Made by a program: the position numbers and the translations under genes. A stretch of 64,000 nucleotides of DNA. Origin: Pseudomonadota bacterium. GTDB taxonomy: Bacteria; Pseudomonadota; Gammaproteobacteria; Burkholderiales; Burkholderiaceae_C. Shown here piece after piece: positions 35,912-45,259 of this stretch (position 1 is its first letter; every line of letters starts with the position of its first letter). Under the pieces are notes generated by a model that saw nothing but the letters and a program-made list of their open reading frames with translations, made no database searches and was not told where the DNA came from. The stretch lies in NCBI GenBank assembly GCA_029779845.1, contig JAKOZT010000129.1, forward strand, positions 18,328 to 82,327, read 5' to 3'.

Positions 35912-36186
35912 CCGTCGACCCGCCCTTGCGCGCGCTCTCGGTCGAGGCGGTCGAGGATGCGCTCGTAGCGCCACACCAGCACGAGGAAGGCCAGCGGCGC
36001 GAGCTGCGCGCAGATCCAGAACACCAGCGGCGCGCCGAACAACGGCCAGTCGAGCTGGCGCGCGAACAGCAGCGGCGCGAACGACACCACCAGCCAGCAC
36101 AGGCCGAGCCACAGCGCGGCGCGCCGGCTGTGGCGCCAGTGGCGCGCGTCGGCGGCGGCGGTCGGACGGTGCAGCGAGTCGGGCAC
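35908..36186 (-). CDS. DUF4212 small symporter subunit
   Basis: A 92-residue protein with two helices (AALWLGLCWLVVSFAPLLF and WICAQLAPLAFLVLVWRYER), the normal small partner of VC_2705-type symporters. The GTG at 36186 (VPDSLHRP) is chosen because similar proteins begin a short distance before HWRHSRR-like basic residues. Its stop overlaps the large subunit start (ATGA), so both are made together. Confidence 0.88.
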   Translation of the reverse strand: MPDSLHRPTAAADARHWRHSRRAALWLGLCWLVVSFAPLLFARQLDWPLFGAPLVFWICAQLAPLAFLVLVWRYERILDRLDRERAQGRVDG

Positions 36187-36294
36187 GAGGGCATTGTTGC
36201 CCACTTCGCGCGCCCTTCGCCCCAGGGAACGCCCGAGGGAGCGCCCGGGGCAACGCCGCATGCCAAAATGCGGGCCTTTGCCGGAAGCCCCGCC

Positions 36295-37399
36295 ATGGAC
36301 ATCGAACGCATCAACCAGATCGGCAACACGCTGGCCGACCTGAGCACGCGCACCGAAGCGCTGCGGAGGTATCTTTGACTACGACCGCAAGGCTTTGCGG
36401 CTGAACGAGGTCAACGCGGCGCTCGAGAACCCGAACGTCTGGAACGACCCGAAGCGCGCCCAGGAGCTGGGCCGCGAGAAGAAGACGCTGGACACCGTGG
36501 TCGAGACCATCGACCACCTGGCGAGCAACCTCGCCGACAACACCGAGCTGTACGAGATGTCGAAGGCCGATTCGGACTTCGACGGCCTGGCCGCGATCGA
36601 GGCTGAGGCCGACAAGCTGCGCGAGACGGTCGAGCAGCTCGAGTTCCGCCGCATGTTCAACAACCCGGCCGACCCGTTCAACTGCTTCATCGACATCCAG
36701 GCCGGCGCCGGCGGCACCGAGGCCTGCGACTGGGCCAGCATGCTGCTGCGCCAGTACCTCAAGTACTGCGAGCGCAAGGGCTTCAAGGCCGAGGTGCTGG
36801 AAGAGACCGAGGGCGACGTGGCCGGCATCCGCAGCGCCACCATCAAGGTCGAGGGCGAATACGCCTTCGGGCTGCTGCGCACAGAGACCGGCGTGCACCG
36901 GCTGGTGCGCAAGAGCCCGTTCGATTCGTCGGGCGGGCGGCACACCTCGTTCGCCTCGCTGTTCGTCTACCCCGAGGTCGACGACTCGATCGAGATCGAG
37001 ATCAACCCGGCCGACGTGCGCACCGACACCTTCCGCGCCAGCGGCGCGGGCGGCCAGCACATCAACAAGACGGATTCGGCGGTGCGCCTGACGCACATCC
37101 CGACCGGCATCGTCGTGCAGTGCCAGAACGACCGCAGCCAGCACCGCAACCGCGACGAGGCCTGGCAGATGCTGCGTTCGCGCCTGTACGAGCACGAGAT
37201 GCGCAAGCAGATGGAGGCGCAGCAGAAGCTCGAGGACAGCAAGACCGACGTCGGCTGGGGCCACCAGATCCGCAGCTACGTGCTCGACCAGAGCCGCATC
37301 AAGGATCTGCGCACCAACGTCGAAATCAGCAACACGCAGAAGGTGCTCGACGGCGACCTCGACGCCTTCATCGAAGCGAGCCTGAAGCAAGGTGTTTGA
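36295..37399 (+). CDS. prfB: peptide chain release factor 2 (programmed +1 frameshift)
   Basis: RF2 ends translation at UGA and UAA. The first 27 codons run from ATG 36295 to an in-frame TGA at 36376-36378. Reading continues in +1 from 36377, giving 367 residues. The slip site is CTT-TGA preceded by GGAGG (GGAGGTATCTTTGAC), as in most bacteria. In the main part, [13 protein letters not shown] is the codon-recognition region and [16 protein letters not shown] carries the catalytic GGQ. An annotation beginning at 36395 would miss the N-terminus. Confidence 0.97.
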
Positions 37400-37400
37400 T

Positions 37401-37470
37401 GTGCGCCCCCAAGCTCACTGCGTTCGCTACCCCCCGAGGGGGCCGCTCAGCGCCCTTGGGGCGGCCCGGC
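37401..37470. repeat. GC-rich palindromic intergenic repeat
   Basis: The stretch contains GCCCCCAAG near its start, CCCCCCGAGGGGGCCGC in the middle and CCTTGGGGCGGCCC near the end, so it folds into nested hairpins. I know this type of sequence from many intergenic sites in Comamonadaceae and related Burkholderiales. It lies between prfB and the HAD gene and reaches almost to the HAD start. Confidence 0.65.
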
Positions 37471-37480
37471 GGGCGCTGAA

Positions 37481-38146
37481 ATGATCCGAGCATTCCTGTT
37501 CGACCTCGACGGCACGCTGATCGACAGCATGCCGCGGCACCACGATGCGTGGACGGCGTGGCACGCGCGGCACGCTCTGGCGATGGACGCCGACGCGTTC
37601 TTCGCCGCCACCGCCGGGCGCGCCAACGACGAGATCCTGGCCGACATCTTCCCGGCCGCGACGCCGGCCGAGCGCATCGCGCTGGCCGGCCAGAAGGAGG
37701 CGCTGTACCGCGAGTTCGCGGCACAGCGGCTCGCGCTGGTGGCCGGTGCGCAGGCCTTCGTCGAAGCGGCGCGCGCCGCCGGCCTGAAGCTGGCGGTGTG
37801 CACCGCCTCCACGCCGGAGAACATGGCGCTGGCGTTCGCGCGCTTTCCGATCCGCGAGTGGGTCGAGACCGTCGTCAGCCCGTCCGACGGCCTGCGCGGC
37901 AAGCCGCACCCCGATCTCTTCCTCGAAGCGGCGCGGCGCCTCGGGCTCGAACCCGCGCAGTGCCTCGTCTTCGAAGACGCGCCGCTGGGCATCGAAGCCG
38001 CGCGCCGCGCCGGCATGGCCGCGGTGGCGCTGACCACCACGCTGCCCGCCGCGGCGTTTGCGCCCTATCCCAACCTGCTCGCGAGCGCGGCGGACTTCCG
38101 CGCGCTCGATCCCCTGGCACTCACGAAAGAAGACCACCATGCGTGA
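37481..38146 (+). CDS. HAD family hydrolase (phosphatase/beta-phosphoglucomutase-like)
   Basis: A 221-residue HAD enzyme. Motif I is FDLDGTLIDSMPRHHD (Asp nucleophile near residue 8 and acid/base two residues later); motif II is VCTAST near 107; motif III/IV is GKPHPDLFLEAARRLGLEP and FEDAPLGIEAARRAG. A helical cap lies between. It removes phosphate from a small molecule such as a sugar phosphate. Its end overlaps the pepN start by 8 bp. Confidence 0.92.
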   Translation: MIRAFLFDLDGTLIDSMPRHHDAWTAWHARHALAMDADAFFAATAGRANDEILADIFPAATPAERIALAGQKEALYREFAAQRLALVAGAQAFVEAARAAGLKLAVCTASTPENMALAFARFPIREWVETVVSPSDGLRGKPHPDLFLEAARRLGLEPAQCLVFEDAPLGIEAARRAGMAAVALTTTLPAAAFAPYPNLLASAADFRALDPLALTKEDHHA

Positions 38147-40817
38147 AGGCATCGCCCAGGCCGTCCAGCGCGCCGACTACGCCGCGCCCGCCTACTGGAT
38201 CCGCAGCGCCGAGCTGACGTTCGACCTCGACCCCGCGCGCACCATTGTCGCCAGCCGCCTGCGCGTCGAGCGCAACGCGGCCGCGAGCGGCGGTGCGCTG
38301 CGGCTGCACGGCGAGGACATCGAGCCGCTGCGCGTGCTGGCCGACGGGCAGAGCGTGTCGTTCCGCGTCGAGGGCAACGAACTCGTCATCGACAACCCGC
38401 CGGCGGCCGAGGCCTTCACGCTGGAGATCCGCAACACCGTCGCGCCGGAGAAGAACACCCAGTTGTCGGGGCTGTACACCTCGGGCGGGGGCTTCTTCAC
38501 GCAGTGCGAGGCGGAGGGCTTCCGGCGCATCACCTACTTCCTCGACCGCCCCGACGTGATGGCGGTCTACACCGTGACGCTGCGCGCGAACAAGGCGCGC
38601 TACCCGGTGCTGCTCTCGAACGGCAACCTCGTCGAGCAGGGCGAGCTCGACAACGGCCGCCACTACGCCAAGTGGCACGACCCCTTCCCGAAGCCGAGCT
38701 ACCTGTTCGCGCTGGTGGCGGCCGACCTCGTCGCGCGCGAGCAGCACATCCGCACGCGCTCGGGCAAGGACCATCTGCTGCAGGTGTGGGTGCGCCGCGG
38801 CGACCTCGACAAGACCGAGCACGCGATGAACTCGCTGATCGCTTCCGTCGTGTGGGACGAGGCGCGCTTCAGGCTGCCGCTCGACCTGGAGCGCTTCATG
38901 ATCGTCGCGGTGGGCGACTTCAACATGGGCGCGATGGAGAACAAGGGCCTGAACATCTTCAACACGAAGTACGTTCTGGCCAACCCGGCCACCGCCACCG
39001 ACAGCGACTTCGCCGACATCGAGAGCGTGGTCGGCCACGAGTACTTCCACAACTGGACCGGCAACCGCATCACCTGCCGCGACTGGTTCCAGCTCAGCCT
39101 GAAGGAAGGGCTGACGGTCTTTCGCGACCAGGAATTCTCGATGGACATGGCGGGCAGCGCGAGCGCCCGCGCCGTCAAGCGCATCACCGACGTGCGCAGC
39201 CTGCGCGAGCGCCAGTTCCCCGAGGACGCCGGCACGATGGCGCACCCGGTGCGGCCGGACGCCTACGTGGCGATCGACAACTTCTACACCGCCACCGTCT
39301 ACGAGAAGGGCGCCGAGGTGGTGCGCATGATGCAGACGCTGGTCGGCCGCGAGGGCTTCGCGCGCGGCATGACGCTGTACTTCGAGCGCCACGACGGCCA
39401 GGCCGTCACCTGCGACGACTTCGCGCAGGCCATCGCCGACGCCAACCCACACAGCGAACTGGCGCGCACGCTGCCGCAGTTCAAGCGCTGGTACAGCCAA
39501 TCGGGCACGCCGCACCTGACCGCGCGCGGCCGCTGGGATGCGCCGACGCGCAGCTACACGCTGGCGCTCGAGCAGCACTGCCCGCCGACGCCGGGGCAGG
39601 CGGACAAGCAGCCCTTCGTGATCCCGGTGGCCATGGGCCTGCTCGACCGCGACGGCGCGCCCATCGCGCTGCGCCTGGAAGACGAGCCGGCCGAGAAGGC
39701 GGCGCTGGAGCGCGTGCTGGTGCTCGACGAGGCGCGAGCGTTCTACACCTTCGTCGACGTGGAGCGCGAGCCGGTGCCTTCGCTGCTGCGCCACTTCTCG
39801 GCGCCGGTGCGCTTGTTCGACGGCCTCGCCGATGCCGACCTGCTGGTGCTGCTGGCGCACGACGCCGACCCCTTCAACCGCTGGGAGGCCGGCCAGCGCC
39901 TGGCGCTGCACCGCCTGACCGCCGCCGCGCGCGACGGCCACGCGCTGCAGCTCGACGCCGCCTTCATCGAGGCGATGCGCGGCGTGCTGCGCCACGACAC
40001 GCTGGACCCGGCCTTCAAGGAACTGGTGCTGACGCCGCCCACCGAGATCTACGTGGCCGAGCAGCTCGACCACGTCGACCCGCAGCGCATCCACGCCGCG
40101 CGCGAGGCGATGCTGCAGCAGCTCGCCCACGCGCTGCGCGCCGACTGGGAATGGGCCTGGGAAGAACATCAGGTGCGCGAGGCCTATTCGCCGCAGCCGC
40201 AGCAGGCGGGCCGGCGCGCGCTGGCCAACCTGGCGCTGGCGATGCTGTGCCTGGACGCCACCGCGCGCGGCGACGTGATCTGGCAGGGCAAGGCCTACCA
40301 GCGCTTCAAGGATGCGGCCAACATGACCGACCGCCAGGGCGCGCTGTGGGCGCTGCTCGCCTCGCACTCCGAGATGGCCGACCTCGCGCTGCAGCGCTTC
40401 CACGACCAGCACCGCGGCGACGCGCTGGTCATCGACAAGTGGTTCGCGCTGCAGGCCGCCGCGCCGGAGCGCGACGGGCGCGTGTTCGCGCGCATCAAGG
40501 CGCTGCTCAAGCACCCGGATTTCACGCTCGCCAACCCGAACCGCGCGCGCAGCCTGGTGCGCACGCTCACCAGCGACAACCCGGCCGCCTTCCACCGCGC
40601 CGACGCCGCCGGCTACGTGTTCTGGGCCGAGCGCGTGACCGAGCTCGACGCCTTCAACCCGCAGCTGGCCTCGCGCGTGGCGCGCGCGCTGGACCGCTGG
40701 GCGACGCTGGCCGAACCCTACAAGAGCGCCGCGCGCGAGGCGATCGCGCGCGTCGCGGCGCGCACCGACCTCTCCGACGACGTGCGCGAAGTCGTCACCC
40801 GTGCCCTGGAGTCCTGA
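38139..40817 (+). CDS. pepN: aminopeptidase N
   Basis: An 892-residue zinc metallopeptidase of family M1 that releases N-terminal residues from peptides. The zinc motif HEYFH is at about 300-304 with the third ligand in [18 protein letters not shown] ([14 protein letters not shown]) recognises the free N-terminus. The C-terminal helical domain (from about 560) has the size usual for the proteobacterial type. The start at 38139 ([14 protein letters not shown]) overlaps the HAD gene by 8 bp; the fbp start follows at once. Confidence 0.96.
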   Translation: MREGIAQAVQRADYAAPAYWIRSAELTFDLDPARTIVASRLRVERNAAASGGALRLHGEDIEPLRVLADGQSVSFRVEGNELVIDNPPAAEAFTLEIRNTVAPEKNTQLSGLYTSGGGFFTQCEAEGFRRITYFLDRPDVMAVYTVTLRANKARYPVLLSNGNLVEQGELDNGRHYAKWHDPFPKPSYLFALVAADLVAREQHIRTRSGKDHLLQVWVRRGDLDKTEHAMNSLIASVVWDEARFRLPLDLERFMIVAVGDFNMGAMENKGLNIFNTKYVLANPATATDSDFADIESVVGHEYFHNWTGNRITCRDWFQLSLKEGLTVFRDQEFSMDMAGSASARAVKRITDVRSLRERQFPEDAGTMAHPVRPDAYVAIDNFYTATVYEKGAEVVRMMQTLVGREGFARGMTLYFERHDGQAVTCDDFAQAIADANPHSELARTLPQFKRWYSQSGTPHLTARGRWDAPTRSYTLALEQHCPPTPGQADKQPFVIPVAMGLLDRDGAPIALRLEDEPAEKAALERVLVLDEARAFYTFVDVEREPVPSLLRHFSAPVRLFDGLADADLLVLLAHDADPFNRWEAGQRLALHRLTAAARDGHALQLDAAFIEAMRGVLRHDTLDPAFKELVLTPPTEIYVAEQLDHVDPQRIHAAREAMLQQLAHALRADWEWAWEEHQVREAYSPQPQQAGRRALANLALAMLCLDATARGDVIWQGKAYQRFKDAANMTDRQGALWALLASHSEMADLALQRFHDQHRGDALVIDKWFALQAAAPERDGRVFARIKALLKHPDFTLANPNRARSLVRTLTSDNPAAFHRADAAGYVFWAERVTELDAFNPQLASRVARALDRWATLAEPYKSAAREAIARVAARTDLSDDVREVVTRALES

Positions 40818-40821
40818 CACC

Positions 40822-41832
40822 GTGCCCCGCAACATCAGCCTGACCCAATACCTCGTCGAACAGCAGCGCGAGCACGGCCGCATCACGCCGCCCTTGCGCC
40901 TGCTGCTGGAGACCGTGGCGCGCGCCTGCAAGCGCATCGCCATCTCGGTGAACAAGGGCGCGCTCGGCGACGTGCTCGGCAGCGCCCACAGCGAGAACGT
41001 GCAGGGCGAGGTGCAGAAGAAGCTCGACGTGATCGCCAACGAGGTGCTGATCGAGGCCAACGTCTGGGGCGGCCACCTCGCCGCGATGGCCAGCGAGGAG
41101 ATGGACACCATCTCGGTGGTGCCCGACCGCTATCCGCAAGGCGAATACCTGCTGCTGTTCGACCCGCTCGACGGCTCCAGCAACATCGACGTCAACGTCT
41201 CGATCGGCACCATCTTCTCGGTGCTGCGCAAGGTCACCAACAACCGCGGCGTCAGCGAGGACGACTTCCTGCAGCCCGGCAAGCAGCAGGCCGCCGCCGG
41301 CTACTGCGTCTACGGCCCGCAGACCACGCTGGTGCTGACCGTGGGCGACGGCGTCGCGATGTTCACGCTGGATCGCGAGATGGGCTCCTGGATACTGACC
41401 GAAGACCAGGTGCAGGTGCCGGCGGACACGAAAGAGTTCGCGATCAACATGAGCAACCTGCGCCACTGGGCGCCGCCGGTGCGCCGCTACATCGACGAAT
41501 GCCTGGCCGGCAAGGAAGGCGAGCGCGGCAAGGACTTCAACATGCGCTGGGTGGCCAGCATGGTGGCCGACGTGCACCGCATCCTGACGCGCGGCGGCAT
41601 CTTCATGTACCCCTGGGACAAGCGCGAGCCCGACAAGCCCGGCAAGCTGCGCCTGCTGTACGAAGCCAACCCGATGAGCTTCCTGATCGAGCAGGCCGGC
41701 GGCGCCGCCAGCAACGGCACGCAGCGCATTCTCGACGTCATGCCCTCGAAGCTGCACGAGCGCATCAGCGTGGTGCTGGGCTCGAAGAACGAAGTCGAGC
41801 GCGTCGTGGCCTACCACCGCGAAGCGGCCTGA
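40822..41832 (+). CDS. fbp: fructose-1,6-bisphosphatase, class I
   Basis: A 336-residue gluconeogenic enzyme that converts fructose 1,6-bisphosphate to fructose 6-phosphate. The metal motif [20 protein letters not shown] is clear, as is the substrate region [19 protein letters not shown] near the C-terminus and SEEMD. The GTG at 40822 ([11 protein letters not shown]) is preferred because class I enzymes begin with such a sequence; a GTG at 40801 would add seven residues and overlap pepN. Confidence 0.95.
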   Translation: MPRNISLTQYLVEQQREHGRITPPLRLLLETVARACKRIAISVNKGALGDVLGSAHSENVQGEVQKKLDVIANEVLIEANVWGGHLAAMASEEMDTISVVPDRYPQGEYLLLFDPLDGSSNIDVNVSIGTIFSVLRKVTNNRGVSEDDFLQPGKQQAAAGYCVYGPQTTLVLTVGDGVAMFTLDREMGSWILTEDQVQVPADTKEFAINMSNLRHWAPPVRRYIDECLAGKEGERGKDFNMRWVASMVADVHRILTRGGIFMYPWDKREPDKPGKLRLLYEANPMSFLIEQAGGAASNGTQRILDVMPSKLHERISVVLGSKNEVERVVAYHREAA

Positions 41833-41840
41833 GCGGCAGC

Positions 41841-42509
41841 GTGGGCCAGCTCTACCTCGTCCGCCACGGCCAGGCCTCGTTCGGCACGGACGACTACGAC
41901 CGCCTCAGCGACCTCGGCCAGCGCCAGTGCACGCGGCTGGGCGAATACCTGGGCGAGCAGGGCGTGGTCTTCCAGGCCGCGCTGACCGGCACGCTGCGGC
42001 GCCAGATGGATTCGCTCGGCTGCATCGCGCGGGGCCTGCAGATGGCGCCCGAGGCGCTGTCCTGGCCGGGGCTGAACGAATACAACGGCGACGCGCTGGT
42101 GGCGGCACTGAACGCCCCGCCACCTCCGCCGCTGACCAGCCCCGAGGGCGTGCGGGCGCACTTCCGCCTGCTGCGCGAAGGCCTGCTCGCCTGGATGGAA
42201 GGCCGCACGCAGCCGCAAGGCATGCCCAGCCACGCCGAGTTCGTGGCGGGCGTGCGCGACGCGCTCGACCATGTGCGCACGAACTACGACGGCGCGGTGC
42301 TGATCGTCTCCAGCGGCGGCCCGATCGCCACCGCGGTGGCGCAGGTGCTGGGCGCCTCGAACGAGACCGCCATCGAGCTGAACATGCGCATCCGCAACAG
42401 CGCGCTGACCGAGTTCGTCTTCACGCCGAAGCGGCACTCGCTGCTGAGCTTCAACACGCTGCCGCACCTGCACGGGCCGGCGCATGCGCAGTGGGTGACG
42501 TACAGCTGA
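41841..42509 (+). CDS. histidine phosphatase family protein
   Basis: A 222-residue phosphoglycerate-mutase-like phosphatase. The catalytic His is in LVRHGQASFG (RHG at residues 8-10), a second Arg in GTLRRQMD, and the second His position lies within a GG segment (VLIVSSGGPIATAV) that replaces the usual HGG with SGG. This substitution in the normally conserved second catalytic His means the activity should be checked. The GTG at 41841 lies 8 bp after fbp. Confidence 0.85.
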   Translation: MGQLYLVRHGQASFGTDDYDRLSDLGQRQCTRLGEYLGEQGVVFQAALTGTLRRQMDSLGCIARGLQMAPEALSWPGLNEYNGDALVAALNAPPPPPLTSPEGVRAHFRLLREGLLAWMEGRTQPQGMPSHAEFVAGVRDALDHVRTNYDGAVLIVSSGGPIATAVAQVLGASNETAIELNMRIRNSALTEFVFTPKRHSLLSFNTLPHLHGPAHAQWVTYS

Positions 42510-42522
42510 GCGTGGCTATAAT
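42495..42522 (+). promoter_or_regulatory. host tRNA-Thr promoter
   Basis: A perfect -10 box TATAAT lies at 42517-42522, 11 bp before the 5' half of the split tRNA, with a -35-like GTGACG at 42495-42500 (16-bp spacer). It is the promoter of the original host tRNA and now faces the integrated element. Confidence 0.65.
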
Positions 42523-42533
42523 CTCGCGTTTTC

Positions 42534-42572
42534 GCCGGTGTAGCTCAGTTGGTAGAGCAGCGCATTCGTAAT
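42534..42572 (+). pseudogene. 5' half of host tRNA-Thr(CGU), split by integration
   Basis: Thirty-nine bases of tRNA from the acceptor strand GCCGGTG through the D arm to the anticodon loop, ending in ATTCGTAAT. The following bases (CGGGACGCGG) are not tRNA. Its acceptor strand pairs perfectly with CACCGGC in the 3' half at 54028-54073, showing the two were one gene. Confidence 0.93.
42564..42572. repeat. left attachment core (attL)
   Basis: ATTCGTAAT in the anticodon arm of the 5' tRNA half, identical to 54028-54036. Sequence after it is element-specific. Confidence 0.85.
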
Positions 42573-42687
42573 CGGGACGCGGTTGCGGTGAGGCTGGACC
42601 ACGGAGCTAAGCGCGGCAAGGCTTTCGGACCGCCAGCGGTGTGAAGGTCAGGTAGTACAGACACAATTTGAACAAGTTTCGGTTTCA

Positions 42688-42763
42688 GCCGGCATAGCTC
42701 AGTTGGTAGAGCAGCGCATTCGTAATGCGAAGGTCGGGGGTTCGACTCCTCTTGCCGGCACCA
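42688..42763 (+). tRNA. tRNA-Thr (anticodon CGU), carried by the element
   Basis: A complete 76-nt tRNA with encoded CCA: acceptor stem GCCGGCA/TGCCGGC, D arm AGCTCAGTTGGTAGAGC, anticodon loop TTCGTAA (anticodon CGT in DNA, reads ACG) and T loop TTCGACT. Compared with the split host copy it carries compensatory changes in the acceptor stem (TG/CA to CA/TG) and in the T stem, so it is a separately evolved functional gene. It lies 115 bp inside the element and is followed by a terminator. Confidence 0.96.
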
Positions 42764-42775
42764 CTTGATGGTAGG

Positions 42776-42804
42776 AAGGCCACCCGTCGGGTGGCCTTCT
42801 CATT
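42776..42804 (+). terminator. rho-independent terminator after the element tRNA-Thr
   Basis: A perfect 10-bp stem AAGGCCACCC/GGGTGGCCTT with a 3-base loop (GTC), followed by CTCATTT. Confidence 0.8.
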
Positions 42805-42852
42805 TGGGGCTCCGGTAGCATGGCCGGGACAATTTAGAACGAGAGGACGGCC

Positions 42853-43644
42853 GTGGCGACTGAGAAGGAACTACTGAAAAGGTTTCTAGACCCGCTCAAG
42901 GTGTGCAAGCGGTACAAGCCGAAATTTGGTCAAGGCAACAAAGAGGAAGGTGTGTCGCTCCCGCAGTTCATCGACCTGTACGGTGCGGACCCTTTCTACG
43001 CTTGGTGTGGGTTGAACTCAGAACTCATGTACGCCGCGCACAAGGCCGCGGGCGGCATGACCTCGGTGTACCGTCAGATCGGCATTGGATGCGAGCATCT
43101 CTTCCGCGAAATCATCATCGACACCACGGGCTATACCGACAGGAGCAGCGCCGCATGGTCCTACAAGACGAAAACCGGCGCAGGCAAAGATAAGACGCTG
43201 TCCCTCGATGGACGCCTTCTGTTCGACGAAATCCGCAATCTCGACGTCAAACAAAGAGTCGAGACGTGGGTGGCCGAGTACTGTGGGATTCTCGGAGCGG
43301 AGGTCCCGGCGCACGGAGCGGTGTTCGAGGTTCGCCAAGGCTACAAGAGCAAGGACAGCAAGCGGCAGAATGGTGATATAGACAACATCGCCGTTGCCTG
43401 GGCGCAGGGTTACATGCCGGTGTTTGCCATCTTCTCTGGCCAGATCGACGGTGACCTTGTACTGCGATACAGGAACAGCCGCGGCGGCATCCTTGTGGGA
43501 CGAACGGACGGGGCTACGACGGTGTCGTTGTTCGCGTTCTGCCGGGAGGTGCTCGGCTTTGACCTTGAGGACTTCTTCCGACGCAATTCGCCGGCAATAA
43601 AGGAAGAAGTTCACGAGACCTTGGAGGCGCTGCTGAATGCTTGA
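42853..43644 (+). CDS. putative type II restriction endonuclease
   Basis: A 263-residue protein that I do not recognise with certainty. The central part, VFEVRQGYKSKDSKRQNGDI at about 159-178, resembles the Glu-x-(Lys/Gln) region of PD-(D/E)xK nucleases, and IDNIAVAWAQGYMPVFAIF continues as a typical core strand and helix. The gene overlaps a DNA methyltransferase by 8 bp, the usual arrangement of a restriction pair. Codon use is less GC-rich than in the host. It could instead be another methylase-linked protein; the site it would cut is unknown. Confidence 0.6.
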   Translation: MATEKELLKRFLDPLKVCKRYKPKFGQGNKEEGVSLPQFIDLYGADPFYAWCGLNSELMYAAHKAAGGMTSVYRQIGIGCEHLFREIIIDTTGYTDRSSAAWSYKTKTGAGKDKTLSLDGRLLFDEIRNLDVKQRVETWVAEYCGILGAEVPAHGAVFEVRQGYKSKDSKRQNGDIDNIAVAWAQGYMPVFAIFSGQIDGDLVLRYRNSRGGILVGRTDGATTVSLFAFCREVLGFDLEDFFRRNSPAIKEEVHETLEALLNA

Positions 43645-44869
43645 CGTCGAGCGCAGTGCCGTGAGGCAAAGGTCAGACCTGACCTTCAAGCACAACAAAT
43701 CGCTCGGGCGGCACGGCTGGCTGCGCCTCACCCCAGCCTACTCCGTAAAGTTGGTGAAGGAGATCATTGCAGGGGCGCCTACGGATGTGTCGATCCTTGA
43801 TCCGTTCTCTGGCACCGCCACAACCACGCTGACTGCGGCCGAGCACGGCAACGTGGCAGTCTCGTTCGACATCAATCCGTTTCTGATTTGGCTCGGCAAC
43901 GTCAAGTGTAGGTCCTACACGGCCGAGTACGCGCGACAAGTCAAGGATGGAGTCGCTGCCGCCATCTCGCGGACTCCCACCTTCTTGACGCAGGAGAACT
44001 GGCGCCCTCCGCTGTTCAATATCGAGCGCTGGTGGTCTTCCACGACCCTAGAGGTTCTCTCAGCATTCCGCACTGCTCTCGTGGAACAGTTCGGAGAACC
44101 CGTAGAAAATCGAGAAGATGGACTGGCCTGGGTCGCGTTCTGCCGCCTTGTCATCGAGACATCCTCCGCAGCCTTTAACCACGTCTCAATGTCCTTTTCG
44201 GCGGAGACTGCCCACTACGAAGTTGAGCACGTCACCAACCTCTATTCAGTAATTCTCGAGTCAGTGCTAGCGTCCTGCGGCTCGCCGCTTATGGGTCAGG
44301 GCGAGGTCGTGGAAGTTGACGCCAGAACAATACCCGACATGGGGCGACGCTTTGGCCTTGTCGTGACCTCGCCACCATACCCTAACCGCATAAGCTACAT
44401 CCGAGAGCTTCGCCCATACATGTACTGGATGAAGTTCTTGGAAGAGGCTCGCGAGGCCGGCGAGATGGACTGGAAGGCCATCGGCGGAACCTGGGGCATA
44501 GCGACCAGCAGGCTCACGACTTGGGGCCCGAACGGCCACGTGCTACCCAATATCCTGACCGAGACGGTGGGGCGCATTGCTTCCACTGACACGAAGAACG
44601 CGCAGCTCCTCGCGACCTACGTGCTCAAGTATTTTTACGACATGCACCTGCATCTGTCATCGTTGCCGAACGTGCTGGAGCGCGGAGCGCAGCTCCACTA
44701 CATCGTGGGGAACTCTACGTTCTTTGGAAACGTGGTTGATACCCCCGCGATCCTTGGCGAGTCCATGCGCATGCTGGGCTACGACGATGTCGGGTCGAAG
44801 ATCATCCGGAAGCGCAACAGCAACAAGGCCCTCTTCGAGTACGACGTTACTGCGCGGTGGGGAGGCTAA
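43637..44869 (+). CDS. putative DNA amino-methyltransferase (N4-cytosine or N6-adenine)
   Basis: A 410-residue SAM-dependent DNA methylase. Motif I is DPFSGTATTTLTAAEHG (about 55-71), followed by the SAM acidic residue in VSFDINPFLIWLG. The catalytic motif IV is TSPPYPNRISYIREL (about 243-257). The order I then IV with about 180 residues between them suggests the alpha class. The SPPY tetrapeptide is typical of exocyclic amino methylation. It is translated from a start overlapping the putative nuclease gene. Confidence 0.82.
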   Translation: MLDVERSAVRQRSDLTFKHNKSLGRHGWLRLTPAYSVKLVKEIIAGAPTDVSILDPFSGTATTTLTAAEHGNVAVSFDINPFLIWLGNVKCRSYTAEYARQVKDGVAAAISRTPTFLTQENWRPPLFNIERWWSSTTLEVLSAFRTALVEQFGEPVENREDGLAWVAFCRLVIETSSAAFNHVSMSFSAETAHYEVEHVTNLYSVILESVLASCGSPLMGQGEVVEVDARTIPDMGRRFGLVVTSPPYPNRISYIRELRPYMYWMKFLEEAREAGEMDWKAIGGTWGIATSRLTTWGPNGHVLPNILTETVGRIASTDTKNAQLLATYVLKYFYDMHLHLSSLPNVLERGAQLHYIVGNSTFFGNVVDTPAILGESMRMLGYDDVGSKIIRKRNSNKALFEYDVTARWGG

Positions 44870-45259
44870 CAGCCTGACGCTGCCGGCTTCGGCCGCAGCG
44901 AGGTCTACAAGCACGTCCCCGGTCTCACCAGGCGAGCCACGCCAGCCCCGGACGCCTTGGCCTAGATGCTGAGCAGCGCTCGGGCTTCCGGGCGCGCCAC
45001 GGACTCATCTGGGTTGTTGTGACAAACGTTGGTATCCTGCGCCGCCCCAAGACTATATGATTCTGATTGTCCGCAGTCTCCACCCTGCGGACGGAAGCCC
45101 GGCGGTCCTCTCCCCGTCGGCAAAGCCCCACACGTGGCATAGATCGTGTCGCCCGCCCCGCCGACTGAGGGGGTAAAACGGGCGCTTCTCCGTAACGCAC
45201 ATCGGGCAGTCACCCACCGACCGGCAATTCCGCCGGCCGGAGCCCGATGAGGTTACGAG
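44870..45259. other. non-coding region between methyltransferase and AlpA-like genes
   Basis: 390 bp with no convincing gene on either strand. It contains several GC-rich hairpin-prone stretches (for example ACCGGCAATTCCGCCGGCCGG near 45219-45239) and a locally AT-rich patch around 45015-45060 (TTGTTGTGACAAACGTTGGT, then ACTATATGATTCTGATTG) that could hold a promoter for the replication genes. A ribosome site (GAGGTTACGAG) precedes the AlpA-like start. A regulatory RNA is possible but not shown. Confidence 0.4.

Noticed and set aside
42534..42763. tRNA half and full tRNA read as a tandem array or intron-containing tRNA
   Set aside because: The 5' half lacks any 3' half nearby, while the exact matching 3' half lies 11.5 kb away next to the integrase, so it is an integration junction.
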